DNA of 24,094 nt from Phaeoceros laevis (GCA_049999765.1 JBNGIQ010007166.1:1-24094), one strand, 5' to 3'; counted from the first letter of the stretch, positions 9,641 through 17,731 are shown. Notes: a model not told the origin generated them from the sequence alone. A program made the numbers and translations.

Positions 9641-10321
9641 TCAGCTGTAGCCATAGCCGCAGAAGCCGAAGGCGCAGGTGTCCCCAGGCGGGCACTCATT
9701 GGCGCACTTGCCACAATTGGAAGAATCAGACTGCGTGTCGATGCACAGCCCGATGCAGCAGGTGGTGCCGAAGGCGCAGGCGTTGCCGCAGTAGCCGCAG
9801 TTACGGTTGTCGTAGTTGGTGTTGACGCATCTGGCGCCGCAGCAGGTCGGACCTGCCGGGTAGTAGGACGGATCCAGGCACAACGCCGGATTGGCGTCGC
9901 ACCCAGCCTCCGCCATCCGCCTCCTCAGAGGCAAGCGCCGCAGCCGATCGCGATCGGTTCTCACCGGCGACTGCTGTGCCGCCTTGAGCCCGCCGGCCCT
10001 ACGCGTGCTGCCTTGCTCCTCCACTTGCCACCCCGCCTTGGGCTCCATCTCCTGCTCATGTTCCCTCATCTCCTGCACCGCCATCGACTCCTCCAGCGCT
10101 TGCTCGCTCTCCCCGCCCTCCACCAGGTCCGGCTCGCTATCCGCCTCCGCCTCCTCCTGCCACACCTCCTGCCCGTCCTCGGGCTCGATCTGGAACAGCG
10201 CCGGCGCCATTTCGCCGTCGAGCTCCGGGAAATCGAGCGCCGCTGTGGCCACCAGAAGCAGGCAGAGGAGGCAGGGGAGCAGGTGCAGGCGCCTCGCAGC
10301 TGCGAACCTGGCCACGGCCAT
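9641..10321 (-). CDS. STIG1-like secreted cysteine-rich protein
   Basis: A single open frame of 226 residues starts at ATG 10321; the frame is open further upstream but has no earlier ATG. MAVARF followed by LLPCLLCLLLVATAALD is a signal peptide. Residues of about 28-110 are strongly acidic (EEAEADSEPD, EESMAVQEMREHEQEME). A basic stretch, RDRLRRLPLRRR, precedes the C-terminal domain. That domain has 16 cysteines and the STIG1 pattern: TCCGARC, NCGYCGNAC, TTCCIGLC, NCGKCANEC and a terminal FCGYGYS. Family knowledge: STIG1 proteins are apoplastic; tomato STIG1 promotes pollen-tube growth. In a seed-free plant another extracellular role is needed, which the sequence does not reveal. It is longer than usual for the family because of the acidic spacer. 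The basic stretch could be a processing site (inference). No intron is seen, as is usual for this family. Confidence 0.85.
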   Translation of the reverse strand: MAVARFAAARRLHLLPCLLCLLLVATAALDFPELDGEMAPALFQIEPEDGQEVWQEEAEADSEPDLVEGGESEQALEESMAVQEMREHEQEMEPKAGWQVEEQGSTRRAGGLKAAQQSPVRTDRDRLRRLPLRRRMAEAGCDANPALCLDPSYYPAGPTCCGARCVNTNYDNRNCGYCGNACAFGTTCCIGLCIDTQSDSSNCGKCANECPPGDTCAFGFCGYGYS

Positions 10322-11210
10322 GGCGGGAGCAGCCAATGTCGCTAGGAAGCAGCAGCGGCAGGAACGAGCGCGCCTCGGAGAGGAGAAGCTCAAAGCGGGC
10401 GCGGGAGGGAGGGAGGGAGGCAGGCAGGAGGCAGCGAGAGAAGACGAGGAGCGCCGCTGTAGCTGCTCCAAGAATGCCTCGTGCAGGCGCCGCTGCTGCC
10501 TTCAGCGGCCCAGGAACTGGCTCGCTAGTCCGTACGGTCCAACGGACAGGCATTTCACTTCAACTGCGGGTAAGTCGGTAAATGTTCACCTTCGTTTACT
10601 TACGGTAGTCCCGGGCTTTTGAAGAGGTTTAGGCAGGGCCGCTCCTTCCTGCTTCTTCGGTTTAGCGCTGGAAGGGGAAACGGCAGGACAGCTGCTCTTG
10701 CAGGTGACGTGGTTATGGCTGCAGGCCCGTAGCCTACCAACCCTTGCTAGTCCTTCTGAAAGCTCCACTTTTTAATGCTCGGAGGCTGCCAAATCGAGGA
10801 CAACACAGCTTGTTTGAAGGCGTCACGGTTGCTCAGGTACGTGAATTACGTAGCACCTCAGAACCTGCGTGAATCAATGCGACTGAAATGTCAGGTACCT
10901 CTTGGCTTGTGGAACAAGTATGAGGTGGGAAATTCGCGCAGACTGACTTTAAATATAAGGCATTGCTACTTCCATTGCATCTCGGGCACTACCGTGGAGT
11001 TGAAGTCTGGACAGCACTTCCTAGCTTCGAGGAACTAAGGAAGAAAGCGCCGAACTGAACCAGATAGGACTTTTTGTCTTGCCATTGGAGGAGGCTTGAT
11101 TCAGGGGGGATTTGGGCAGGACGATTGTACATATGTACACGTGAAGTGACTTGTTGATACATGATGATGTATGCAGTGAAACTGCTTCAGTTGGCAATAT
11201 TCCTTCTCGC
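10322..11210. other. Intergenic region between the STIG1-like and PPR genes
   Basis: The part near 10322-10550 is GC-rich and should be the 5' flank of the STIG1-like gene. The part near 11040-11210 should be the 3' UTR of the minus-strand PPR gene. No coding region, RNA gene or repeat is recognised between them. Confidence 0.45.
10396..10419 (+). repeat. G-run tract with G-quadruplex potential
   Basis: Five GGG runs separated by one to three bases (GGGCGCGGGAGGG and three further AGGG steps, degenerating to AGG) lie upstream of the STIG1-like start, probably in its 5' UTR or core promoter. The G-rich strand is the template strand for that gene, so its transcript would be C-rich there. Function is not shown. 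Confidence 0.5.
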
Positions 11211-14200
11211 TCAATGTCGTCCCTTACAGCTACAGGAGCCTGCCTGGAATCGATGCACACGGTATCCGTCCCTTACGACGATGTCCCTCTTTTCAACTCT
11301 TGACATGATTTCTGTGGAAGAGTGGCAGTCGCTGCACATTCGCAGGTTTTTGGTTACCAGCAGAGGTGTGCCATCGGGAGTGTGCAAGAGACCATACGCC
11401 AGAGCTAGCTTCTCTGCATGCCCACACAGTTGATCTTCCTTCTCCTTCTCAGACAGTGGCTTCAACACCAGCTTGGTCTGTGGAACATGGTTCCCTGCCT
11501 CCTTCAAACGTGCGTTTGTGCTCCGAACCTTGCATGAGATGTCATTCCTTTCATCCCCCACAACAAATGTGTGCACCTGCTTGTTCACCTCAATGCCTGC
11601 CACTCCAGGTTTCTTGTTAGCTCCTGCTAGCTTTCTCAAACTTTCGATTCTATCCACATCCGCCCACCTATCAGCATCTGCGTACATATTGGCCATGAGC
11701 ACATATGTAGAGGCTTCATGAGGATCCAGCTCAACAAGACTTTCGAAACACCGTGTTCCCCGCTCTATATCGCCATGACTCTTGCAGGCGTTCAGCAATG
11801 ACATCAACCCAACAGCATTGTTTTTGCACCCAGCTGATTTCAGCACCTTCTCTGCCTCACCTAAATGGCCTGCACGCCCAAGAAGATCAACCATGCACAC
11901 ATAATGCTCGGCTGTCGGGTTGAGGCCATGCTGTTTCACCATGGCTTCAAAATACTGCCGACCCTTACTGACCAGCCCCGCTTGACTGCATGCTACAAGC
12001 AGGCAAGTAAATGTGGTGTCAGTAGGCTGAATACCAGCCAGCATCATCTCTTCGAAACAGGCTGTAGCCTTGTGGCCTTCATTGTTTGTACCATACCCAT
12101 TTATCATGGCAGTCCATGTGACCGCATCCCTTGTGGACAGACTGTCAAACACTTTGCGTGCATCTTCCAACTGGCCGAATTCTGCATACATATTTAAGAG
12201 GCAGTTGCCCATTGCTACGTCATCTTCAAGTAGTCCTCTTTCCACGATCTCTAAATGCAGCTGCCTGCCCTGTTGTAGAGCACCAGCACTTGCACATGCC
12301 TTCAAGAGGCAAAGAAATGTAACACTGTTTGCTAAAATCATGCCATCCTCCTCCATCCTTGCAAACAATGTAAGCGCCTGCGGACCAAACCCTTGCTCAG
12401 CATACCCATTTATCATGGCATTCCATGTTACCGCATCCCTAGTGGACAGGCTGTCAAACACTTTGCGTGCATCTTCCAACTGGCCACATTTTGCATACAT
12501 GTTTACGAGACAGTTGCCCAGTACTACGTCATCTTCAAGTAGTCCATTTTCCACGATCCCTGAATGCAGCTGCCTGCCCTGTTGTAGAGCACCAGCACTT
12601 GCACAAGCCTTCAAGAGGCAAACATACGTAACCTTGTCTGCTAAAATCAGGCCATCCTGCTCCATCCCTGCATACAATGTAAGTGCCTGGGCACCCAGCC
12701 CATGCTCAGCATACCCATTTATCATGGCAGTCCATGTTACAGCATCCCTTGTGGACAGACTATCAAACACTTTCCGTGCATCTTCCAACTGGCCACATTT
12801 TGCATACATATTCACGAGAGAAGTGCCCAGTACCACGTCACCTTCAAGCAGTCCTCTTCCCACGATCCCTGAATGCAGCTGCCTGCCCTGCTGAAGAGCA
12901 CCAGCACTTGCACAAGCTTTCAGGAGGCACACATAAGTAACCTTGTCTGCTAAAATCAGGCCCTCCTGCTCCATCCTTGCATGCAACGCGAGCGCCTCAG
13001 CACCGAGCCCATGCTCAGCATACCCATTTATCATGACAGTCCATGTCACCGCACCCCTTGTGGACAGACTGTCAAACACTCTCCGTGCATCTTCCAACTG
13101 GCCACATTTTGCATACATATTTACGAGAGAAGTGCCCAGTACCACGTCACCTTCAAGCAGTCTTTTTTCCACGATATCTGAATGCAGCTGCCTGCCCTCC
13201 TGCAGAGCACCAGCACTTGCACAAGCTTTCAGGAGGCAAACATACGTAATACTGTTTGCTACAATCAGGCCCTCCTGCTCCATCCTTGCATACAGTGCGA
13301 GCGCCTGGGGACCGAGCCCATGCTCAGCATACCCATTTATCATGGCAGTCCATGTTACCGCATCCCTTGTGGCCAGACTGTCAAAGAGCTTGCGTGCATG
13401 TTCCAACTGGCCACACTTCGCATACCCAGCGATCATGGCATTCCAAGTCACTGCATCCCTTGAGCCCAGACTGTCAAAAACCCTCCGTGCATCTTCCAAT
13501 TCCCCACATTTTGCATACATGTCCACCAGGCAGTTGCAAACAAAAGAGTCGGGCTGAATCCCACTCTCCAACACATCAGCGTGCACCTGCCTGCCGGATT
13601 CCACATCTTCCGCTCTTGCACAAGCATGCAGGGCAGCGACAAAAATGTGACCGTTGGGCTCCAGACTTGATCTACGCAACTTATGGTACAGCTGAATGGC
13701 CTCACTAGGTTTCCCCTGGTCAGCATGTGCAGATATAATGGAGAACCACATGAAGACATCAGGTTTGGCCACCCTTTTGAACACCGCCATTGCCTCCTGT
13801 AACCGGCCTTGACATGCATACATTCGCAAGAGATGGTTTCCCAAAAATGCATTGGATCCGTACCCAAGTTTGACAGTTAGATCATCAAGTCGGCGCCCCA
13901 ACACCAGATTTTTTTCAGCCCCGCATCTCCGGATGACTTTGTACAAGAGAGAGGTGGACAAAAGAGATTGTGTCTCCGCCAAGAAGGCCAAAGAGTCAAC
14001 TGCTCGACTTAGCTGCCCGTTCTCACAAAGTTGATGGACTACAGCCTGAGAAGTTCCATACCCTTGGCACTCCATCACCGGCAGAGCGGCATTATGATGC
14101 AACAAGGGGTCGGATGTAGCCTGAGCAGACCGTCCAACCCGCTTGTCCAAAACAGACAGCTGCAAATCCACCCAATCAGGCTTGTAGCAGTTGTCCAGCC

Positions 14201-14456
14201 CTAGGGGCTCATTGGACTCCTTGTGCCTGAAGTCCGGAGAGCAGGCGCTCTTCTTGTCCGTTTTCCACAACAACTCCTGCCGCTCTACTGTACTGCAATT
14301 GTCCGATTTGCCTAGCTTGGCTGCTGAACAACTGCAGGGCACGGATGTGTGGGTTGTGTGAATCCATTGCCTCGGAGGTACATTCAAACGCCGCTCCAGG
14401 TCCAGGGTCTGAGCCTGGGCCCCAGCTGTTGGCGCCCAAACCCGCTGATGTTGCAT
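11211..14456 (-). CDS. PLS-class PPR RNA-editing protein with variant DYW domain
   Basis: An intronless frame of 1081 residues starts at ATG 14456; an in-frame GTG lies 18 bases upstream. The N-terminal 130 residues look like an organellar leader plus linker. PPR motifs run from about 138 to 850 in L-S-P order, including five near-identical copies of the P/L/S unit (VTYVCLLKACASAGALQQGR, LVNMYAKCGQLEDARKVFD, AVTWTAMINGYAEHG) and one extra S-like motif (MIAGYAKCGQLEHARKLFD). E-type motifs follow (HYVCMVDLLGRAGHLGEAEK, YVLMANMYADADRW). The DYW-type domain is about 948-1081: KKPGVAGIEVNKQVHTFVVG, then HAE at 1013-1015 and CSDC at 1041-1044, the zinc and active-site ligands of the cytidine-deaminase fold. 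The last residues are CSCKGRH in place of a DYW end. Known for the class: site-specific editing of chloroplast or mitochondrial RNA. The variant end suggests the group proposed for U-to-C editing (inference). Confidence 0.9.
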   Translation of the reverse strand: MQHQRVWAPTAGAQAQTLDLERRLNVPPRQWIHTTHTSVPCSCSAAKLGKSDNCSTVERQELLWKTDKKSACSPDFRHKESNEPLGLDNCYKPDWVDLQLSVLDKRVGRSAQATSDPLLHHNAALPVMECQGYGTSQAVVHQLCENGQLSRAVDSLAFLAETQSLLSTSLLYKVIRRCGAEKNLVLGRRLDDLTVKLGYGSNAFLGNHLLRMYACQGRLQEAMAVFKRVAKPDVFMWFSIISAHADQGKPSEAIQLYHKLRRSSLEPNGHIFVAALHACARAEDVESGRQVHADVLESGIQPDSFVCNCLVDMYAKCGELEDARRVFDSLGSRDAVTWNAMIAGYAKCGQLEHARKLFDSLATRDAVTWTAMINGYAEHGLGPQALALYARMEQEGLIVANSITYVCLLKACASAGALQEGRQLHSDIVEKRLLEGDVVLGTSLVNMYAKCGQLEDARRVFDSLSTRGAVTWTVMINGYAEHGLGAEALALHARMEQEGLILADKVTYVCLLKACASAGALQQGRQLHSGIVGRGLLEGDVVLGTSLVNMYAKCGQLEDARKVFDSLSTRDAVTWTAMINGYAEHGLGAQALTLYAGMEQDGLILADKVTYVCLLKACASAGALQQGRQLHSGIVENGLLEDDVVLGNCLVNMYAKCGQLEDARKVFDSLSTRDAVTWNAMINGYAEQGFGPQALTLFARMEEDGMILANSVTFLCLLKACASAGALQQGRQLHLEIVERGLLEDDVAMGNCLLNMYAEFGQLEDARKVFDSLSTRDAVTWTAMINGYGTNNEGHKATACFEEMMLAGIQPTDTTFTCLLVACSQAGLVSKGRQYFEAMVKQHGLNPTAEHYVCMVDLLGRAGHLGEAEKVLKSAGCKNNAVGLMSLLNACKSHGDIERGTRCFESLVELDPHEASTYVLMANMYADADRWADVDRIESLRKLAGANKKPGVAGIEVNKQVHTFVVGDERNDISCKVRSTNARLKEAGNHVPQTKLVLKPLSEKEKEDQLCGHAEKLALAYGLLHTPDGTPLLVTKNLRMCSDCHSSTEIMSRVEKRDIVVRDGYRVHRFQAGSCSCKGRH
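12092..13327. repeat. 309-bp tandem repeat inside the PPR gene
   Basis: The string CATACCCATTTATCATG occurs at 12092, 12401, 12710, 13019 and 13328, each exactly 309 bases apart. This makes four complete units and the start of a fifth. A unit equals 103 codons, that is one P-L-S triplet. Nucleotide identity between units is high, including silent positions, which indicates recent duplication or gene conversion. All copies keep the frame. Confidence 0.95.
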
Positions 14457-15050
14457 CCCGCTAGTGGTGCGCACAATTGGAGAATTTTTCAGCAGTAGAA
14501 GTCCACTGAATGATAGGAGACAGCAGTACCACTGGTGTCATTGGTAAACCGAAAAACAGAAATAAACAGTGCACCGTAGTGCAAACCATTCCGATGCTAT
14601 CTGAGAAGTGCACGGATGGTAGACTAGTAGTGTCATTCAAAGAGTCGTAACTTGTCTGGGAATGGCGTGGAGGATATGTTCACGGAGGAAGGTGGCTGTG
14701 AGGCTTCAAGTTGTACGGGGCTCGGAAGGGCGAGCTGGCAAGTTGTCGACGACAAATGCGCGCGGTGTGGACGATGCAAACTATGCATCTCGAACTGGGC
14801 CGAATCTCTTCATCCCGATTCTCACGAACCCACAGCTCATTAAAGCCACCTCACACCTCCTCGTAGGCTCCACTTCCGGCACCGAGTTCTGGCCCGGCTC
14901 CTCCCTCTTCTCTTCCAGCTACATGTATGGACACTAGTTACGGATGTGCTACTACCAATTGTGAGCTGTCTGCTATAGCTGGGTCCGCTCCGAGTCGGGC
15001 ACACAGATCTGCAGGAACATCTCATTTGGAAGCCCCCCTTAGAAGGCAGC
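14457..15050. other. Region upstream of the PPR gene
   Basis: This should contain the PPR promoter and 5' UTR. An ATG at 14662 on the plus strand opens 91 codons to 14937 (MAWRICSRRKVAVRLQVVRG at the start, Arg-rich like a mitochondrial leader; later NLFIPILTNPQLIKATSHLL). I do not recognise it and see no splice context, so I do not call it a gene. Nothing else is apparent. Confidence 0.35.
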
Positions 15051-15563
15051 ATGGAGGCAGAGGGTAGCCCCGGGCCGGCGCCTCTTTCGGCAGAGGACAT
15101 GATGTTGCTGCAGCAGCCACCCGGAGGAACTAGTACTAGCACGGCTACAGCAGCTACCAACGCTAGCAGCGCTTGTCATCACAGCTCAAAAAGCTCAAGC
15201 TCGGGCTCGGAACCAATAAAGGTCGAGGCTTCCCCACAGCCACTGCTTTGAGGGACATGCTAACCTCCAATCGCACAGCCACTGCTTTGAGGGACATGCT
15301 AACCTCCAATCGCACCCTTCTGGAGCTCGGCCTGGAGTGTGCCTTATTCCAAGGAGCAGTGGGCCACAACCATCCTCCCAGCACTCGCAAACAACCAGTC
15401 TCTTACAGAGCTCAACCTTCAAGACTGCTTGAAGCTTTTGGAGTCCAACACTTGCATCCACGACATCTTCCAACACAGCACACCTTTGAAGAAAGAAGGT
15501 AAGGCTGCCGTCGTTGAGGAGCAGGTACGGGCCAACAGGGAGTACAGAGCAGCCAAAAGATAA
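15051..15563 (+). pseudogene. Frameshifted leucine-rich-repeat fragment
   Basis: From about 15173 the frame encodes SSQLKKLKLGLGTNK, ALRDMLTSNRTLLELGLECA, and then, after a one-base shift near 15340-15348, SKEQWATTILPALANNQSLT followed by ELNLQDC and a stop at 15563. This is the L-x-L-x-L-x2-C/N pattern of ribonuclease-inhibitor-like LRR proteins. ALRDMLTSNR is duplicated by a 39-bp repeat. Just upstream, ATG 15051 opens MEAEGSPGPAPLSAEDMM in another frame, ending at 15251, and its start resembles the ORF at 4806. No NB-ARC or kinase motif is nearby, so only a small piece of the ancestor remains. Confidence 0.65.
15235..15312. repeat. 39-bp perfect tandem duplication in the LRR fragment
   Basis: The unit beginning CACAGCCACTGCTTTGAGGG occupies 15235-15273 and is repeated exactly at 15274-15312. 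It is in frame and adds 13 residues (TATALRDMLTSNR). Perfect identity implies a recent event or an assembly duplication. Confidence 0.95.
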
Positions 15564-16096
15564 TACTATATTTCGACTTACTGATGCACAGATCGTGCAA
15601 GGAGGACTGCATGATGATGTGTCTGTAGGTGCAGCTTGGTGAACACCGTATGGCATTATCTCTGCCTTGAGCATGGTAAGCTTGTCTAAACGTGCTCAAG
15701 CTTGCTGTCCAGGCGTTTACCTGGAACGTACCTTGCTGACGCCTGTTGAGGAAAAAGGAAACCCCTGCACCAAAAGGCACACATAAATAGAGGTGAAGAT
15801 GTGAAGTAGAGCTGATAGAGCCCCTGTAGCTCGTTTCCATCTTAAAGTTTGAAGGCCAGTCTCTGTTTCAATTGAGACCTTATTCTTTGTGTTCCTCCGC
15901 AAGGGATTTGCATGCCCTGAATGCCTGTTTCTTAAAAGCTTGAACCAACGTAATGATACCTCCCCATGTTTATCTCTGTTTCCTGCCTAAACGTGAAAAG
16001 ATGGAGAACCATGGTGATCTACCTAGTCCCACTTGTTAAATCAGAGGTGTGAACATACTTCTCGACCAAGAATGAGGGTGAACCAAGAAGCGGTTA
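15564..16096. other. Region without recognised features
   Basis: I see no conserved coding sequence, RNA gene or repeat. Short open frames occur on both strands but overlap one another and lack splice context. Confidence 0.4.
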
Positions 16097-16297
16097 GTGC
16101 TCCTCGCCGTACCAGGCTTTGTGTGTCCAGAGCTGCAATATGTGTTGTTGACTTGTCCAAACTTGTTGAACCCTGACACCCTTGGCTCTCTGACGACTTT
16201 TAGAACTCTAGACTCTCTGGATGTAAAAGGCTTGCTACCATCTGACAGGGAAGTGGATGTAAGAGAAATTGTGCTGAGAACCACTTTGCAGCCTTGA
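16097..16297 (+). pseudogene. LRR-like scrap
   Basis: A 66-codon open stretch contains ELQYVLLTCPNLLNPDTLGS followed by LTTFRTLDSLDVKGL. The spacing L-x2-L-x2-C-P-N-L...D-x-L-G-S-L-T-x2-R-T-L resembles plant disease-resistance type LRRs. No N- or C-terminal context survives and there is no clear start. It could be a fragment of the same kind of LRR gene as at 15173, or chance similarity. Confidence 0.3.
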
Positions 16298-16520
16298 ATA
16301 CATCGGAACGCATCTAGAATCTGGCACAACAGCCAGCACACCCCTGTGATTCGCTTTCATGTGCGAACGTTCCCGAAGGGTCTGCCACACGACCTAATCA
16401 ACAACGCTGTAGAACAAACGGCTCAGTTAGCTTGGAATTTTACATCTTTTGAGGCAGAAGGATCCATGAATTCTCATGTCTAGAATCACAGCCCTGCACG
16501 AAAAAGCAGAATGAAAAGGA

Positions 16521-16686
16521 GCCATTGGGAACTGCTTGGTGGACATATACGCAAAATGTGGGAGCTTGGAGGACGCTCGTGGAGTATTCAACAAATTACC
16601 CACCCGAGATGTTGTCACGTGGAATTCCATGATCTCAGGATATGCTCAGCATGGGCTTGTCAAGAAGCCCTTGCAGGTTCTATTGC
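16521..16686 (+). pseudogene. PPR gene fragment (one S and one P motif)
   Basis: The frame encodes AIGNCLVDIYAKCGSLEDAR, GVFNKLPTRDVVTWNSMISG and YAQHGLVKKPLQVL, a textbook S motif followed by most of a P motif. It is followed by unrelated sequence and a stop. No neighbouring motifs are present, and the plus-strand orientation is opposite to the intact PPR gene. The wording (GSLEDAR, NKLPTRD) differs from that gene, so it derives from another family member. Confidence 0.75.
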
Positions 16687-16721
16687 GAATTGCCTGGATG
16701 CTCTCTTTAAGAAGGTAGACC

Positions 16722-16807
16722 AGCCAATTGGGGAAGTTTACATGTCTTGAGAAGTAGGCTGTTTAGCCAATTGGGGAAGCTTACATGTCTTGAGAAGTAG
16801 GCTGTTT
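16722..16807. repeat. 43-bp tandem duplication
   Basis: AGCCAATTGGGGAAG-T/C-TTACATG and the following bases up to GGCTGTTT occur at 16722-16764 and again at 16765-16807. One base differs. The copies are adjacent and lie between the PPR scrap and the oxidoreductase pseudogene. Confidence 0.9.
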
Positions 16808-17040
16808 GGCGACTTCGCCATAAGGTATGTACCGGCTGGTACAAAAGTTACAAAAGCTGTCACTTGCAAGGTCGTGTCCTGTGCTTTACATCATCCATGG
16901 TCGACCGCATTTGAGTAGCCAACACCCTTCTAATAAACGGGCTCTAAATTCACCTAACCCGTCCTTACAAGTCTTGGTTTGGAAATTCGGGGTAGTCACA
17001 GCACCTCTGAGAGGATTCAGCCTGTGAAGTCTACAGGCCC
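16808..17040. other. Unassigned stretch before the oxidoreductase pseudogene
   Basis: The N-terminal Rossmann motif (G-x-G-x2-G) expected for the oxidoreductase that follows was looked for here in all plus-strand frames and not found. No other feature is recognised. Confidence 0.35.
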
Positions 17041-17700
17041 TTCGATGATGTCCCCTAATACCTGGCCTCTTCCGAGAGCGGTGACCAAGCCCAGAGGCCC
17101 GATGTCATCCTCATCGGCGTTCCTCCAGCTTTCCACGGCAGCACAGAGCCCGGTAGGGATCTGGAAATTCAGCTGGCCAAACATCTGATGAAGACGGTGC
17201 TGTTTGTGACGAAGCCCATGTTAAGCTCACCTGTGGCGGAGGTGATGCGCATCGGCAAGTACTTGAAAGACAACCAGGTCCTGGTTTTTGTAGGCTACTT
17301 CTTGCGGCACCCCAAAGTGGTGCAGAAGATGAATTCGAAGGAGATCATCGAGCACAACAACCTGACGGTGATGACCACGGTGGCGCGCTACACCTGCTCC
17401 TACGCCTTCATCCCCCAAAAAGTCTGGTGGATGAAACCCCATCTCCTGCGCTCCCATCGTCGAACAGGGCACCAATTTCAGCGACCTGTCCCGCTACTTT
17501 GGTGGCGATGTAGGCATCTCCTCCTTTCACACTCACGCTGTGGAGCACAACGAGGACCGGGCGCCCTGGCCAATGTTCCGGTGGACGGGAGCAGCATCCC
17601 TGACTCTGAGCGGATCCCGTGACTCACTGCCTCATTCTGGGAAACACGCTACCGGTGCAATCGGTTTGTGCACGGCAATATCGAATTCAGGTGCCTTGGC
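17041..17700 (+). pseudogene. Gfo/Idh/MocA-family oxidoreductase pseudogene
   Basis: The sequence follows the family from the middle of the NAD(P)-binding domain: RPDVILIGVPPAFHGS, EPGRDLEIQLAKHL, LFVTKPMLSS (family: V-x-EKP-x-S; here Glu is replaced by Thr), VFVGYFLRHPKVVQKM, ARYTCSYAF...VWWMK. After a one-base shift near 17430-17445 come APIVEQGTNFSDLSRYFGG and THAVEHNEDRAPWP. Enzymes of this family are NAD(P)-dependent sugar or polyol dehydrogenases. Breaks: TAA at 17056-17058, the frameshift, and TGA at 17620-17622 after DSERIP; the N-terminal dinucleotide-binding loop and the C-terminal end are missing. About 600 bases are free of introns, in contrast to the neighbouring genes. It cannot make a working enzyme as written. 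Confidence 0.75.
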
Positions 17701-17731
17701 GGAGGAAGGATCACGTCTAAGGTTGTAGCTC

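Noticed and set aside
9599-10622. Long plus-strand ORFs opposite the STIG1-like gene
   Set aside because: They are antisense shadows of a GC-rich coding region, with low-complexity Arg/Ala/Leu or Ser/Arg composition, while the minus strand has a signal peptide and the STIG1 cysteine pattern.
12092-13327. CRISPR-like or satellite array
   Set aside because: The units are adjacent, 309 bases long, codon-phased and part of one PPR reading frame.
11865-13708. Plus-strand ORFs with a repeating Pro/Ser/Leu-rich protein
   Set aside because: They are the antisense of the 309-bp PPR repeat; the repetition is inherited from the PPR gene.
14662-14937. 91-codon plus-strand ORF with an Arg-rich start
   Set aside because: It could be an organellar protein, but no family is recognised, no intron signals fit, and another frame is open over the same bases.
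17188-17622. A 144-residue protein starting at ATG 17188
   Set aside because: The ATG is an internal Met of the oxidoreductase family, and the C-terminal third is out of frame after a frameshift.
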